From: Dolichospermum flos-aquae CCAP 1403/13F
Lineage (GTDB): Bacteria > Cyanobacteriota > Cyanobacteriia > Cyanobacteriales > Nostocaceae
Assembly (NCBI RefSeq): GCF_012516395.1
Contig: NZ_CP051206.1
Coordinates: forward strand, 3,020,501 to 3,084,500
Reading direction: 5' to 3'
Length of the DNA stretch: 64,000 nt
In this document: positions 7,965 through 16,960 of the stretch, piece after piece
How positions within the stretch are numbered: the stretch's first letter is position 1
Layout: each line of letters starts with the position of its first letter
Position numbers and translations under genes: made by a program
The notes under the pieces: model-generated
The model's database searches: none
What the model saw: the letters and a program-made list of their open reading frames with translations, nothing else
What the model was told of the DNA's origin: nothing

Positions 7965-9422
7965 ATGAACCCGACACTCAAGAGCGAGTATGATTTCATA
8001 CCTCGCTATTTCCAGTTAGCTCTAGCCAACGTCCTATCGAATATTATGATCCCGGTAGCTAATTTAGTCAGTGTCATATTTTTGGGTCATCTTGAAGAAA
8101 TCAACAACTTCGCCGGAGTCATCCTCGCTGGCAACTTGCTCAACTTTCTCTACTTCGTTTTACTCTTTTTACGAATGGGGACTACTGGAGTCACAGCGCA
8201 AGCGGTTGGACGAGATGATAGGGAAGAAATGTTATTGATAGGATTGCGTAATGGTTTAGTAGCTCTGGTGCTGGGTATTGCCCTCATACTTTTACAATAC
8301 CCTTTGGGAGAGATTGGGTTTACCATCCTCAATGTCCCCCTAGAAATCAAATCTTCAGGTCTTGCCTATTTCAACACCCAAATTTGGGGAGCGCCTGCGG
8401 TTTTGCTCAATTTTGTTCTGATAGGTTGGTTTCTAGGGCGAGAAAAAAATGGCTTAGTTGTGCTGTTATCAGTAGTTGGTAATGGTGTGAAAATTGGACT
8501 TGACTATCTGTTTATTATCAACTTAGGGTGGGAAAGTATGGGAGCAGGAGTTTCTTCTGCTGCCAGCCAATATATATTGTTGTTGGTAGGATTGATATTT
8601 TTTTGTAGAGAATTCCAGTGGTTGGAAGTGATATCTGTAGCGTTTAAAATATGGGACATCTCAGCTATAAAATCTAACTTAACTCTCAATGGCAACATCT
8701 TTATTAGCAATTTAGTTCTTCTGTTTATCTCCTTAACATTTAGTTATCAAGGATTACAGATGGGAATGCTAGTTTACGCACAGAATTCTTTGTTGTGGCA
8801 GATAATCAGCTTTAATACATATTTTATTGAAGGAATCGGATTCGGTACGGAAAGTTTGGTCGGAAACTTTAAAGGAAAAGGAGATTCACACCAGTTAGCA
8901 CCTCTAGTTAGTTTTTCTGTCTTAACTGCTCTGATTGTAGGAATATTTTTCGGTGGAATATGTATATTATTTCCCGATAGTGTTTTTAGATTATTCACTA
9001 ACCACACCGAAATCATCTCTAAGATAGATACTTTTGTTCCCTGGTTGGTACTGGCCTTGGTACTTAGTTCTATAGATTTTACACTGGAAGGATACTTCTT
9101 AGGTTTAGCACAAGGACATACCCTCCGTAATGTTAGCTTAGTCGCTCTTTTTATCGGATTTGCACCTGTGAATTTTGCTGCCGTTAAGTTTTCCAGTAAC
9201 CATATCTTGTGGTTGAGTCTATCTTTGTTCTATGCAATAAGAACGATGATGTTTGTGGTAAAGTTGCCCAGTACATTTAGAAATGATCTTGATAATATTA
9301 GTGCTACTCTCCCGGCTTTAGAAGCAAATCCCCTGTTGACTTTAGCTTTTGGAGAAACTCGTGAACAAATAATGGTGGAAAAGTTGGGAGTAGGGGAAGA
9401 TGTTGAAAACGGGCGCATATAG
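7965..9422 (+). CDS. MATE family multidrug/natural-product exporter
   Basis: The 485-residue protein has about 12 hydrophobic segments in two halves, with the MATE N-terminal signature LANVLSNIMIPVANLVSVIFLG and the conserved RMGTTGVTAQAVG at about residues 70-82. MATE proteins export amphipathic or cationic small molecules using Na+ or H+ gradients across the plasma membrane. It reads toward the biosynthetic operon and ends 83 bp from it, and nothing else nearby needs an exporter. I infer that it exports the cluster's product, by analogy with MATE pumps in other cyanobacterial toxin clusters. Confidence 0.85.
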   Translation: MNPTLKSEYDFIPRYFQLALANVLSNIMIPVANLVSVIFLGHLEEINNFAGVILAGNLLNFLYFVLLFLRMGTTGVTAQAVGRDDREEMLLIGLRNGLVALVLGIALILLQYPLGEIGFTILNVPLEIKSSGLAYFNTQIWGAPAVLLNFVLIGWFLGREKNGLVVLLSVVGNGVKIGLDYLFIINLGWESMGAGVSSAASQYILLLVGLIFFCREFQWLEVISVAFKIWDISAIKSNLTLNGNIFISNLVLLFISLTFSYQGLQMGMLVYAQNSLLWQIISFNTYFIEGIGFGTESLVGNFKGKGDSHQLAPLVSFSVLTALIVGIFFGGICILFPDSVFRLFTNHTEIISKIDTFVPWLVLALVLSSIDFTLEGYFLGLAQGHTLRNVSLVALFIGFAPVNFAAVKFSSNHILWLSLSLFYAIRTMMFVVKLPSTFRNDLDNISATLPALEANPLLTLAFGETREQIMVEKLGVGEDVENGRI

Positions 9423-9505
9423 CAACTATTATTCCTGAACAATCTGCTCTTCATACTCCCCCCAATTATTGAGGAGAATATAAATCGCACTTGTTTATAT
9501 TTCGG

Positions 9506-10480
9506 TCAATGCCTGCCCAATAATCCTAATCCAAATTTATAGGCACATTCGTCTAAGGCATTTAACAGATAGCCCCCCTCCTGGACTAAACAAAGTGGTA
9601 TAGATGCTTGGGTGAGAATCTGACCAATTTCCTCGAAAATAGCAGGTGGTAGATGCCAACCGCCATGAGGATCATTGATAATAATGTCATAGCCAACAGA
9701 AACAACCATAGCTGCACAACCAAATTCAATTTTGGACTTTTGAACTAGCTGCTTAACTTCAGCTAAAAATTCCTCTGAACTAGGTGAATGGGAAAAAGGA
9801 ATGAAAGTTTGACTATCATTAGCTGGTTGAACTTCTTTGTAAGGATAACTAAGGATTGTGGAACTGTGAATAGAACCGAAGCAAACATCTGGTCGTGATG
9901 CTAATAAAGCAGCAGAACCATTGCCAAAATGAAAGTCAATATCAATCAATCCTACTGGACCTATTCCCGATTCTAGCAGTGTAACTACAGCCGCAACTGC
10001 ATTGTTTAAAAAGCAATATCCTCCTAACCAACCGGGCCCAGCATGGTGTCCGGGAGGTCTACACAAGGCATAGGACAAAGAAGCACCATTGACAATTTTC
10101 TGTGCGGCAGCGATCGCAGTTCTAGTCCCTTCACGAGACAAGTCGTAGACTCCGGCAAATAGAGGAGTATCTGCTGCAATTCCTTGGTCAACAAAAGGAT
10201 AATCAAATAGTAAATCTTCTCCTACCAATGCTCCATTCCAATGAGCTAAAAAATCAAGATAGGACTGTTCATGAATTTGTTGGAGAATGTTATCAAGATA
10301 GCGATCGCTAACCTCAGCCGTGGAAAAATTGCATTCAGGAAGACGCTGTAGACCTTGAATAATCCTCTGGCTACGTTCTTCAACTTCTTGTCCAGCCTTG
10401 TTTCCCTCAGAAGTCACAATGATAGGTGATGCTCCTTGCATTTCTCTTTGTAAGATCACCTCCAGCGACAAATTACTCAT
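9506..10480 (-). CDS. Histone deacetylase / acetylpolyamine amidohydrolase family protein in the biosynthetic cluster
   Basis: The 324-residue protein has the arginase-deacetylase fold signatures. CRPPGHHAGPGW holds the catalytic His pair at about residues 120-130, GLIDIDFHFGNGS holds the Asp and His zinc ligands, and GYDIIINDPHGGW is the third ligand region, ending with EGGYLLNAL. The family removes acetyl groups from lysines, polyamines or small-molecule amines. It is the last gene of the eight-gene operon, 28 bp after the methyltransferase. I infer that it deacetylates an acetamido group placed by the GNAT domain encoded two genes upstream, either in maturation or in turnover. Confidence 0.88.
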   Translation of the reverse strand: MSNLSLEVILQREMQGASPIIVTSEGNKAGQEVEERSQRIIQGLQRLPECNFSTAEVSDRYLDNILQQIHEQSYLDFLAHWNGALVGEDLLFDYPFVDQGIAADTPLFAGVYDLSREGTRTAIAAAQKIVNGASLSYALCRPPGHHAGPGWLGGYCFLNNAVAAVVTLLESGIGPVGLIDIDFHFGNGSAALLASRPDVCFGSIHSSTILSYPYKEVQPANDSQTFIPFSHSPSSEEFLAEVKQLVQKSKIEFGCAAMVVSVGYDIIINDPHGGWHLPPAIFEEIGQILTQASIPLCLVQEGGYLLNALDECAYKFGLGLLGRH

Positions 10481-10508
10481 ACAATCACCTCCCGCATTTC
10501 AAAATTTA

Positions 10509-11525
10509 TCAAACACGTACCAGTTCCATCAGGCTCAGGGGCTTTTCTGGAGAGAAAATATTCACTAATTCAAAACCTGATTTTCGGAAAATAGCCTTAA
10601 ATTCTGCCTGGGTACGCACTAGTCCATGTCCCATACACATCGGATATAAATCTTCCCATTTACTCCAATGGTACTGATTGTCAACGGGAATTACTGGATC
10701 GATAACAAGCAGTTTGCCATTTTTAGGCATAGCATAGTTAATGTTTTCCAAAAATTTGACTATACTATCATCATCCCAATCAATCATGATAAATGACATA
10801 AGATAAATATCACCCCCACTAGGAATGGACTTAAACATATCTCCACCGACTACTTCACATCGTTCATCTACTCCCTCCGCTTTCAGAAACTTAACGGCAT
10901 CAAAAACTGTCTCAGGCATATCAAAAAGGAGTCCTTGTAAGTGGGGATTATGCTTGAGAATGGCAGAAATAATTAGACCTTGACCGCCTGCTATATCTAC
11001 GACTTTGCCAACTTTAGAAAAATCATAAGATTTAAGAAGTTGGATTTGACAGTTTTGAGCAATACCAAACATTGATTGACTAAAAATCAAATTAGGTTCA
11101 GTATTTTTTTCTAAATACTGCCAGTAATTGTTAACCGAATAAACTGATTTGATAGCTGGCTCACCTGTTTTGACAGTATGGTACATATCTCCAAAAACAC
11201 GCCAACGCCACTCATCAATATTAGTTATAGCCAAATATTTTAAAGAGTAAGGATTATCACTTTGAAGATATTCAGCTAGCGGAGTAAGAGCAAAATGACG
11301 TGGTTCAACCTCATGGAAAACCCCTACGGTACTAAGACATCGAAGGATGCGATAGAGGGAGGGAGCATGACTTTCAGTAGCTTGTGCCAACTCTTCAACA
11401 CTTTTTGCTCCTTCTGCCAACAAGTCAGCAATGCTCAACTTCGCAGCAATCCCCAAAGCCTGACTAATCCAAGATGCACAAGTTAACTTGAAAAAATCAT
11501 CAGGACGTATATCTGTAGTCATCAT
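10509..11525 (-). CDS. SAM-dependent O-methyltransferase (Methyltransf_2 type)
   Basis: The 338-residue protein has an N-terminal winged-helix dimerisation domain (about residues 15-95, with APSLYRILRCLSTVGVF) and a Rossmann methyltransferase domain with the SAM loop VVDIAGGQGLIISAIL at about residues 178-193 and the acidic FDMPETV. It resembles small-molecule O-methyltransferases of the caffeate/hydroxyindole type found in natural-product clusters. It lies in the operon between the aminotransferase-GNAT and the HDAC-like gene. The acceptor is not evident. It could methylate a hydroxyl on an N-terminal cap or a carboxylate. Confidence 0.87.
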   Translation of the reverse strand: MMTTDIRPDDFFKLTCASWISQALGIAAKLSIADLLAEGAKSVEELAQATESHAPSLYRILRCLSTVGVFHEVEPRHFALTPLAEYLQSDNPYSLKYLAITNIDEWRWRVFGDMYHTVKTGEPAIKSVYSVNNYWQYLEKNTEPNLIFSQSMFGIAQNCQIQLLKSYDFSKVGKVVDIAGGQGLIISAILKHNPHLQGLLFDMPETVFDAVKFLKAEGVDERCEVVGGDMFKSIPSGGDIYLMSFIMIDWDDDSIVKFLENINYAMPKNGKLLVIDPVIPVDNQYHWSKWEDLYPMCMGHGLVRTQAEFKAIFRKSGFELVNIFSPEKPLSLMELVRV

Positions 11526-11559
11526 GTCGCTCCTTATTACTTTAATTGACTTTCACGGG

Positions 11560-12990
11560 TTATATTGTTATGCTTGATCCAAGGAGTTTCCGCATTCTAG
11601 GACCGAAATCTTCAAAGCCACTCTTTTGATAAAAATGGTGGGTATTAGAAAATCTGGGGAATTCATGGGTTGGCAAACATACTTCTAAACGAGAAATTCC
11701 CTGTTCATGAGCATAGGTTTCCACAGCTTGAATCAGATTTTCACCGATATTTTGACTGCGATGATCTGGATGAACCCATAGTTCCTGAATCAGTACAAAT
11801 TGACCTGCTACATGAATCGCTTCTTGCACAGTTAAAGTAATCAAACCAAGGATAGAATCATTGTCTCCTTCTGGATTAGCAATGAAAATAGCACCAGGAT
11901 ATTTCCCTTCAATTACACGCTGACAAATTGCTGTGGCTTCAGCAGGAAGTTGAAATTCTGGAATACCTTTTAATTCTGCTAACAGAGAACCAATACCTGC
12001 AAGGACAGCAGGAACGTCAGCCAATTGAGCAGAACGAATCTGGTATACTTTTTCAGGGTCAGACTTGGGTGTAGATTTTTCTAAGACCGTTCCTGTCAAC
12101 CAACGGGATGCCATTTCATCTCCTGGGTTGTTGAGCATTTTCTGGAAACGCTCTTGCAGCAGTTGGGTAACAGGTCCGGGAAATTGGCCACCCATAACCT
12201 GTCCACCTACCGCAGAAACAGGACGGATTTCGTGATAAGTTCCGCTCACAAATACTTCATCTGCCACCATTAAGTCTCCCAAAGGTAGAGGTACTTCTTT
12301 TACAGGAATACTCAATTGATTGGCAAAATCAATCACCAAACGCCTTGTGACTCCATCAATACTTTGAGGTAGAATAGGAGTATACAAAACAGAGTTTTTG
12401 ACGATAAAAATATTTGCTCCCGTCATTTCGCAGATAGTTCCATCTGGATTTAACATCAGATTACCGTCAAATCCCAGTTTTTTGGCATTGCGATCGGCAG
12501 CAGCTTCCACAGCATAGAAGCCACTAATTTTACCCCTAGCCAGGGTAGAACCGGCTTCGGGACGACGGATATGACTAATGCCTAAAGTCAGTGGTGGTAA
12601 AAATCCTGAACTGTCAGAACGCCAAGCCATAACCAATGCAGCCGAAGGGAATGGGGAAGGATCTAACCCCAAACAATTACCGTTTGGATATACTAGCAGA
12701 CGGATATATCCCTTTTCTAGATTGTTCGCACTTACGGCTTGCCATAATGCTTTGATAATTGTTTCGGGTTCTACAGGGGACAATCCCAAAGATAACATTG
12801 ACAATCGTAATCGGTTGAGATGCAGATCCAATCCTAATATCTTTGAGCCATTAGCGGTGGAATAAAGCCGAAATGCTTCAAAGGCAGCAGTTCCAAAATT
12901 AAGGGCATGATTATCCACTGGCAAACGTGCTAATTCAGTAGGTACGATGCGTCCATCAAGGTAAGTCCAAGAGCAAAATTCTAAGGCCAT
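11560..12990 (-). CDS. Class IV aminotransferase fused to a GNAT acetyltransferase
   Basis: Residues 1-305 form a branched-chain/ADC-lyase-type fold IV PLP enzyme. GFYAVEAA follows the PLP lysine in LARGKISG at about residue 155, the glutamate is in ICEMTGANIF, and SGTYHEIRPV lies near 252. Residues 332-476 form a GNAT domain with the acetyl-CoA loop HPDHRSQNIGENLI and the closing HHFYQKSGFEDFG. The fusion is unusual. I infer that the first half gives the alpha-amino group to the cyclohexenylidene pyruvate and the second acetylates the ring amine. The aminotransferase is closer to BCAT than to PabC, so PABA formation is less likely. Confidence 0.88.
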   Translation of the reverse strand: MALEFCSWTYLDGRIVPTELARLPVDNHALNFGTAAFEAFRLYSTANGSKILGLDLHLNRLRLSMLSLGLSPVEPETIIKALWQAVSANNLEKGYIRLLVYPNGNCLGLDPSPFPSAALVMAWRSDSSGFLPPLTLGISHIRRPEAGSTLARGKISGFYAVEAAADRNAKKLGFDGNLMLNPDGTICEMTGANIFIVKNSVLYTPILPQSIDGVTRRLVIDFANQLSIPVKEVPLPLGDLMVADEVFVSGTYHEIRPVSAVGGQVMGGQFPGPVTQLLQERFQKMLNNPGDEMASRWLTGTVLEKSTPKSDPEKVYQIRSAQLADVPAVLAGIGSLLAELKGIPEFQLPAEATAICQRVIEGKYPGAIFIANPEGDNDSILGLITLTVQEAIHVAGQFVLIQELWVHPDHRSQNIGENLIQAVETYAHEQGISRLEVCLPTHEFPRFSNTHHFYQKSGFEDFGPRMRKLLGSSITI

Positions 12991-13070
12991 ATAACAATCC
13001 TAAATTAAATGAGTTGTGAATAGTTGTGAAAAATTAAACTTATGAGATGTTGCTGAAAAATCAGCAGTAG

Positions 13071-13382
13071 TTAACCATCTATAATCTCATCTTCCATACG
13101 GCAAGTTTCTTGAATGATGACGCTGTATAATGCGACCATAAAATCTCCATCTAACCCATACTGCATAGCCAATTCTCGACGACGCTGTTTCACAGCTTCG
13201 ACTCGTTCGGGTTGCATCATCGCAATTCCGTGTTGCTTTTTAAAGTTAGCCACCCGTTGACAAATTTCAAATCGCTTGGCTAATGCCTCAACAATCTGAG
13301 AATCTACAGCATCAATTTCTGCTCTAAAACCTTCCAATCCACTCATTTTCAGATTCCCAAATTTTCTTACCAATCTTCTCAT
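13071..13382 (-). CDS. Chorismate mutase-like protein (AroQ fold; probable 4-amino-4-deoxychorismate mutase)
   Basis: The all-helical AroQ domain of about 90 residues shows the usual motif GFRAEIDAVDSQIVEALAKR, the VANFKKQHG helix and the C-terminal VIIQETCRMED. Stand-alone members beside an aminodeoxychorismate synthase (PapB type) rearrange 4-amino-4-deoxychorismate to 4-amino-4-deoxyprephenate. The gene lies 33 bp after the cupin and 80 bp before the aminotransferase-GNAT in one operon. A start at the internal ATG giving MSGLEGFRAEID (base 13346) fits the family better than the first ATG. Confidence 0.88.
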   Translation of the reverse strand: MRRLVRKFGNLKMSGLEGFRAEIDAVDSQIVEALAKRFEICQRVANFKKQHGIAMMQPERVEAVKQRRRELAMQYGLDGDFMVALYSVIIQETCRMEDEIIDG

Positions 13383-13415
13383 TTATTAGCATCAATTTTC
13401 TTAGAAGTTGGGTAT

Positions 13416-14054
13416 CTATAGTGAAACCTTAACTAAAGAAATCGTTTGATCTGAAGTGTTATACCCACTATAGGAAATACCTGGGGGAGCATGGTAAATG
13501 CTACCATATTCTAAAAGTTTTTCTTCTTCACCTACTTTCATCATTATTTGCTCATTAATAATAATACCAATTTCGTTTTTGGTACTTGCATAAATGGGTA
13601 ATTTTTCGTGTGCGGGAATTTCTAAAACGGCTATTTGAAACCATGAACAAATGCCAAAATTACAAGGAAAACCTGTAGCTTTATCTATGGTAGACCGTAG
13701 TTTGAGAATAGGTTCATCAATATTTTTATCTATTTGAGATGATCCTATTAGGTACTTTATTTCCACTCCTAGCACGGTTTCTTGAGAAAGAATTGTAGAA
13801 CCATGAGGAACATTAGAACCTGCGATATAGACCTGCTGAAATGGCTCTAAAATTGCTTTTTTTTCATTAACATTGATTTCCACTGAACCCGAAAAAAGCA
13901 TACCCATTTGGCTTTCTGGATGTTGATGAGGTTCAAAAATTGCTCCTGGTAAGATATTAGCTAGTTGAATAACTATTTCTTGACAACGAAAAAGTGTCAA
14001 CTCTAAATCTGGGCGCGGCTTGATAGTTTGAGGAACTGGGAAAAATGTTGACAT
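13416..14054 (-). CDS. Bicupin isomerase, BacB/AerE-like
   Basis: The 212-residue protein has two cupin barrels. The first carries the metal-binding pattern HQHPESQMGMLFSGSVEI at about residues 42-59. The second is at about 130-205 (IPAHEKLPIYASTKNEIGI and YHAPPGISYSGYNT). BacB in bacilysin and its homologue in aeruginosin clusters are bicupins that isomerise the endocyclic diene of the BacA product to a conjugated exocyclic diene. Lying directly after the BacA-like gene strongly supports that role here, on a 4-amino substrate. Confidence 0.85.
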   Translation of the reverse strand: MSTFFPVPQTIKPRPDLELTLFRCQEIVIQLANILPGAIFEPHQHPESQMGMLFSGSVEINVNEKKAILEPFQQVYIAGSNVPHGSTILSQETVLGVEIKYLIGSSQIDKNIDEPILKLRSTIDKATGFPCNFGICSWFQIAVLEIPAHEKLPIYASTKNEIGIIINEQIMMKVGEEEKLLEYGSIYHAPPGISYSGYNTSDQTISLVKVSL

Positions 14055-14091
14055 TTTCTAATTATGTAAATTGATATAAATGGGAAGAGAA

Positions 14092-14688
14092 TCAGACACC
14101 AGAAAGTTCTAATTGGAAAAGTTGAGGATTTTTGATCCCAATAACTCCCTGCTGTCTATTTTGTTGACGACCATATACGAGCCAAGCTGTTTGGACAGAG
14201 CCAATAACTTCATCAACTACTAATACATCAGGATTTTCTTCAGCAAATTGTAAAGCTGCAATACCGCTATCATACTTACCCGCCAGCAAGTTCTGACCCA
14301 CCACGGGCTTGGCCGTTTCATGGATAAAAGTTGAGTAGCGTTCTGTATTTACATAAGCCCGCGTAGCAGGCATTAATCCTAGACTGCGGGGATGTTCTAC
14401 ATCACGACGAGTTAGGAGTCCCATAGCACGAGTTGGACATAAGAAGCTATCAATTACGAATACTTCCCGAAAGTATTTTTCTGTTAATTCATAAACTTTA
14501 GGATGAGCAGAGTTTTGGATAATGAAGTCAACTTTACCATCATGTAGTAACTCCAGTGCGTCTAACAGATCATTGAACAGTTCTATTTTGGCATTAGCCA
14601 CTTCTTGAAACTCAATATAAGATTGAGTCGCTAATTCATGGCAAGTTCCAACAGGTCCAAGAGTTGCAAAAATTAGTTGTTTATTCAT
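14092..14688 (-). CDS. Prephenate decarboxylase-like protein (BacA/AerD type)
   Basis: The 198-residue protein starts FATLGPVGTCHELAT, the signature of the prephenate dehydratase catalytic domain, but has no ACT regulatory domain and is the size of BacA (about 200 residues). BacA-type enzymes decarboxylate prephenate without aromatising it. The dehydratase motif with the catalytic threonine (N-x-TRF) is not seen. In this operon the natural substrate would be 4-amino-4-deoxyprephenate. The ATG lies 3 bp from the stop of the synthase gene, so translational coupling is likely. Confidence 0.87.
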   Translation of the reverse strand: MNKQLIFATLGPVGTCHELATQSYIEFQEVANAKIELFNDLLDALELLHDGKVDFIIQNSAHPKVYELTEKYFREVFVIDSFLCPTRAMGLLTRRDVEHPRSLGLMPATRAYVNTERYSTFIHETAKPVVGQNLLAGKYDSGIAALQFAEENPDVLVVDEVIGSVQTAWLVYGRQQNRQQGVIGIKNPQLFQLELSGV

Positions 14689-14691
14689 TGC

Positions 14692-16881
14692 TTATACACC
14701 TACTTTTTCATAGCCATCAGAAGTTGTTGTTTTTATTCCCTGGATAGAGTATTGATCGGGATCAATAACTCCACAATTTGTAATCATCATTGCCTGAATC
14801 AATGCTTTAGCTTTCAGCATGATTTCTTCAAACTCCATCTGGGGATCAGAAAGTGCTACAATACCACCACCAACACCAATGGAAGTTTGTTCGGCCGTCA
14901 TCACAGCAGTACGAATAACAATATTCAAATCGGCTGAACCATTTAATCCTAAAAAGCCAATAGACCCAGAGTAAACTCCCCGCGCTTCTTGCTCTAATTT
15001 ATCAATAATTTCCAGGGTTCTAATCTTAGGTGCGCCCGTCATAGAACCCCCAGGAAAGGCGTTACGAATGCAGTCTACAGCACTCATATTAGCGCGTAAT
15101 TGACCACGAATTGTTGTCACCAATTGATGTACTGTAGCGTAGGTTTCCACAGCCATTAATTTGGGAACATGAACAGTACCCACAGCACAAACCCGTCCCA
15201 GATCATTTCTCAGTAAATCCACAATCATCAGATTCTCCGCTCGATCTTTTTCGCTATTTTGCAAGCGATCGCGTAGAATAAAATCTTCTTCAGGTGTTTT
15301 TCCTCGTGGTAGAGTTCCCTTGATGGGTTTTGTTTCCACCCAACCTTGGCGATCAATTTGCAGAAATCGCTCTGGAGATGAACAGGCAATTCCCACATCA
15401 CCAAAGCGCAAGAATGCCGCATAAGGAGCAGGATTGATGCGACGTAACGAACGATAGAATTCCAGAGGATCTGCTGTTGTGTCTGTGTGAATCTGGTTTG
15501 TTAAACAAACTTGATAAGTTTCTCCTTCATGAATTTCTTGCAAACATTTTTTAATATCATCAAGATAAGTATTTTCAGATCTGCTTAATCGAAAAATAAC
15601 AGGTGTTTCTTTCTTCTTAGGAACAACAGGCGACAGCGGGGGAAGATGATCAATTTGGTATTTGATCGTTTCAAACCAATCTTCTGCGGAGGCTGTTTGT
15701 CCCTGCTGAATTAGACAAAGCAGATAGATAGTTTGCTCTTGGTGATCAATTGCAATCATCCGATCTGCTAACAAAAATATGGCATCAGGTAAGGTAGAAG
15801 AGTGATTCAATTTCCCTCCACATTGTGCCTTTAATTCATAGCCAAAATAACCCACGAACCCACAATTGAAATCAAAAGGTAAATCATCAGATGGGCAATG
15901 TCGCCGTTCAATTTCCCGCTGGAGATAATCAAAAATCCCCTCTGTTTTGAAACTGACATTATCGGACTGTGTAATTGTCAGTTCTTGCCCTTGGGTCCGA
16001 TAATGAATTAGGAGACTGTTTTCACCACTGTTATCTCCCATGAAAGAAAAGCGAGAAAGACCAGGTTCAACCCGACTGCTATCTAACCAAAATGCACTGG
16101 CTGATTTACTAAACAAATGTACAAACATCTGTTCTGTATCGGGACACAGTTCGGCTTCGCTCACTGTAAACAAATTCAATTTGCGCGTACAAAGTTCAAA
16201 TTCCTGTTGCTGTTTTTTGTTAGGAGAATTTGTGGGTAAAGTCTCATTCCCGTTATTTCCTGTCCAATAATGTTTTTTCGGACTTTTATCTCGTTCCTGG
16301 GCAAATTTTTGGGTAATTTCTTTAAAATTCTCAAACAAAGTATGTCCATACTCAGTACAGATGGACTCTGGATGAAACTGCACACCCCACATTGGTAAAG
16401 AGCGATGGCGCATTCCCATGATCAGGTTGTCCTCTGTCCACGCTGTTTTTTCTAAACAGTCCGGTAGGTCATCTGCAACCAGCAAAGAATGGTAGCGCAC
16501 CACAGAAAAAGGAGAAGGTATTCCCGCAAACAAATCAGTAGCAGTATGATAAACCTCACTGAGCCGACCATGCCGAACTTCAGGTGCGTGAATAACTTTT
16601 CCTCCATAGCTAAATCCTAGTCCCTGATGTCCCAAGCAGACCCCTAGAAGTGGTACTTGGGCATTTTCAATCATTTGACGACAGATCCCAAAATCTTTTG
16701 ATTTTTCTGGACGACCAGGACCTGGTGAAATCACGATGTTATCAAATTCCCACTGTTTGAGTTCATCCCATATAACTTGATCGTTACAAATCACAGTGGG
16801 ATACTCTCCATTGACTTCTGCAATCAATTGGTAAAGGTTAAAAGTATAAGAGTCGTAGTTATCAATAATCAGGGTTTTCAT
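14692..16881 (-). CDS. Aminodeoxychorismate synthase, fused PabA-PabB type
   Basis: The 729-residue protein joins a class I glutamine amidotransferase (residues 1-195; catalytic Cys in GVCLGHQGLG, His-Glu in GVQFHPES) to a chorismate-binding domain (about 240-715). The key motif reads PIKGTLPRG at about residue 520. The lysine there is typical of aminodeoxychorismate synthases, whereas anthranilate synthases have alanine. GGSMTGAPK and VRTAV-type motifs follow. It converts chorismate and glutamine to 4-amino-4-deoxychorismate. It is the second gene of the operon, 79 bp after the NRPS, which argues for secondary metabolism rather than folate. Confidence 0.93.
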   Translation of the reverse strand: MKTLIIDNYDSYTFNLYQLIAEVNGEYPTVICNDQVIWDELKQWEFDNIVISPGPGRPEKSKDFGICRQMIENAQVPLLGVCLGHQGLGFSYGGKVIHAPEVRHGRLSEVYHTATDLFAGIPSPFSVVRYHSLLVADDLPDCLEKTAWTEDNLIMGMRHRSLPMWGVQFHPESICTEYGHTLFENFKEITQKFAQERDKSPKKHYWTGNNGNETLPTNSPNKKQQQEFELCTRKLNLFTVSEAELCPDTEQMFVHLFSKSASAFWLDSSRVEPGLSRFSFMGDNSGENSLLIHYRTQGQELTITQSDNVSFKTEGIFDYLQREIERRHCPSDDLPFDFNCGFVGYFGYELKAQCGGKLNHSSTLPDAIFLLADRMIAIDHQEQTIYLLCLIQQGQTASAEDWFETIKYQIDHLPPLSPVVPKKKETPVIFRLSRSENTYLDDIKKCLQEIHEGETYQVCLTNQIHTDTTADPLEFYRSLRRINPAPYAAFLRFGDVGIACSSPERFLQIDRQGWVETKPIKGTLPRGKTPEEDFILRDRLQNSEKDRAENLMIVDLLRNDLGRVCAVGTVHVPKLMAVETYATVHQLVTTIRGQLRANMSAVDCIRNAFPGGSMTGAPKIRTLEIIDKLEQEARGVYSGSIGFLGLNGSADLNIVIRTAVMTAEQTSIGVGGGIVALSDPQMEFEEIMLKAKALIQAMMITNCGVIDPDQYSIQGIKTTTSDGYEKVGV

Positions 16882-16960
16882 GTTTAAATCCTCTTAATTA
16901 ACTCGTCAAAAGGGCTAAAGCCTAACTACATACAAAAGTTTGATAGGTTTCCAGCAATTT

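Noticed and set aside
14692-16881. Anthranilate synthase for tryptophan synthesis
   Set aside because: The PIKGT lysine is the aminodeoxychorismate synthase form, and the gene lies inside the NRPS operon without other trp genes.
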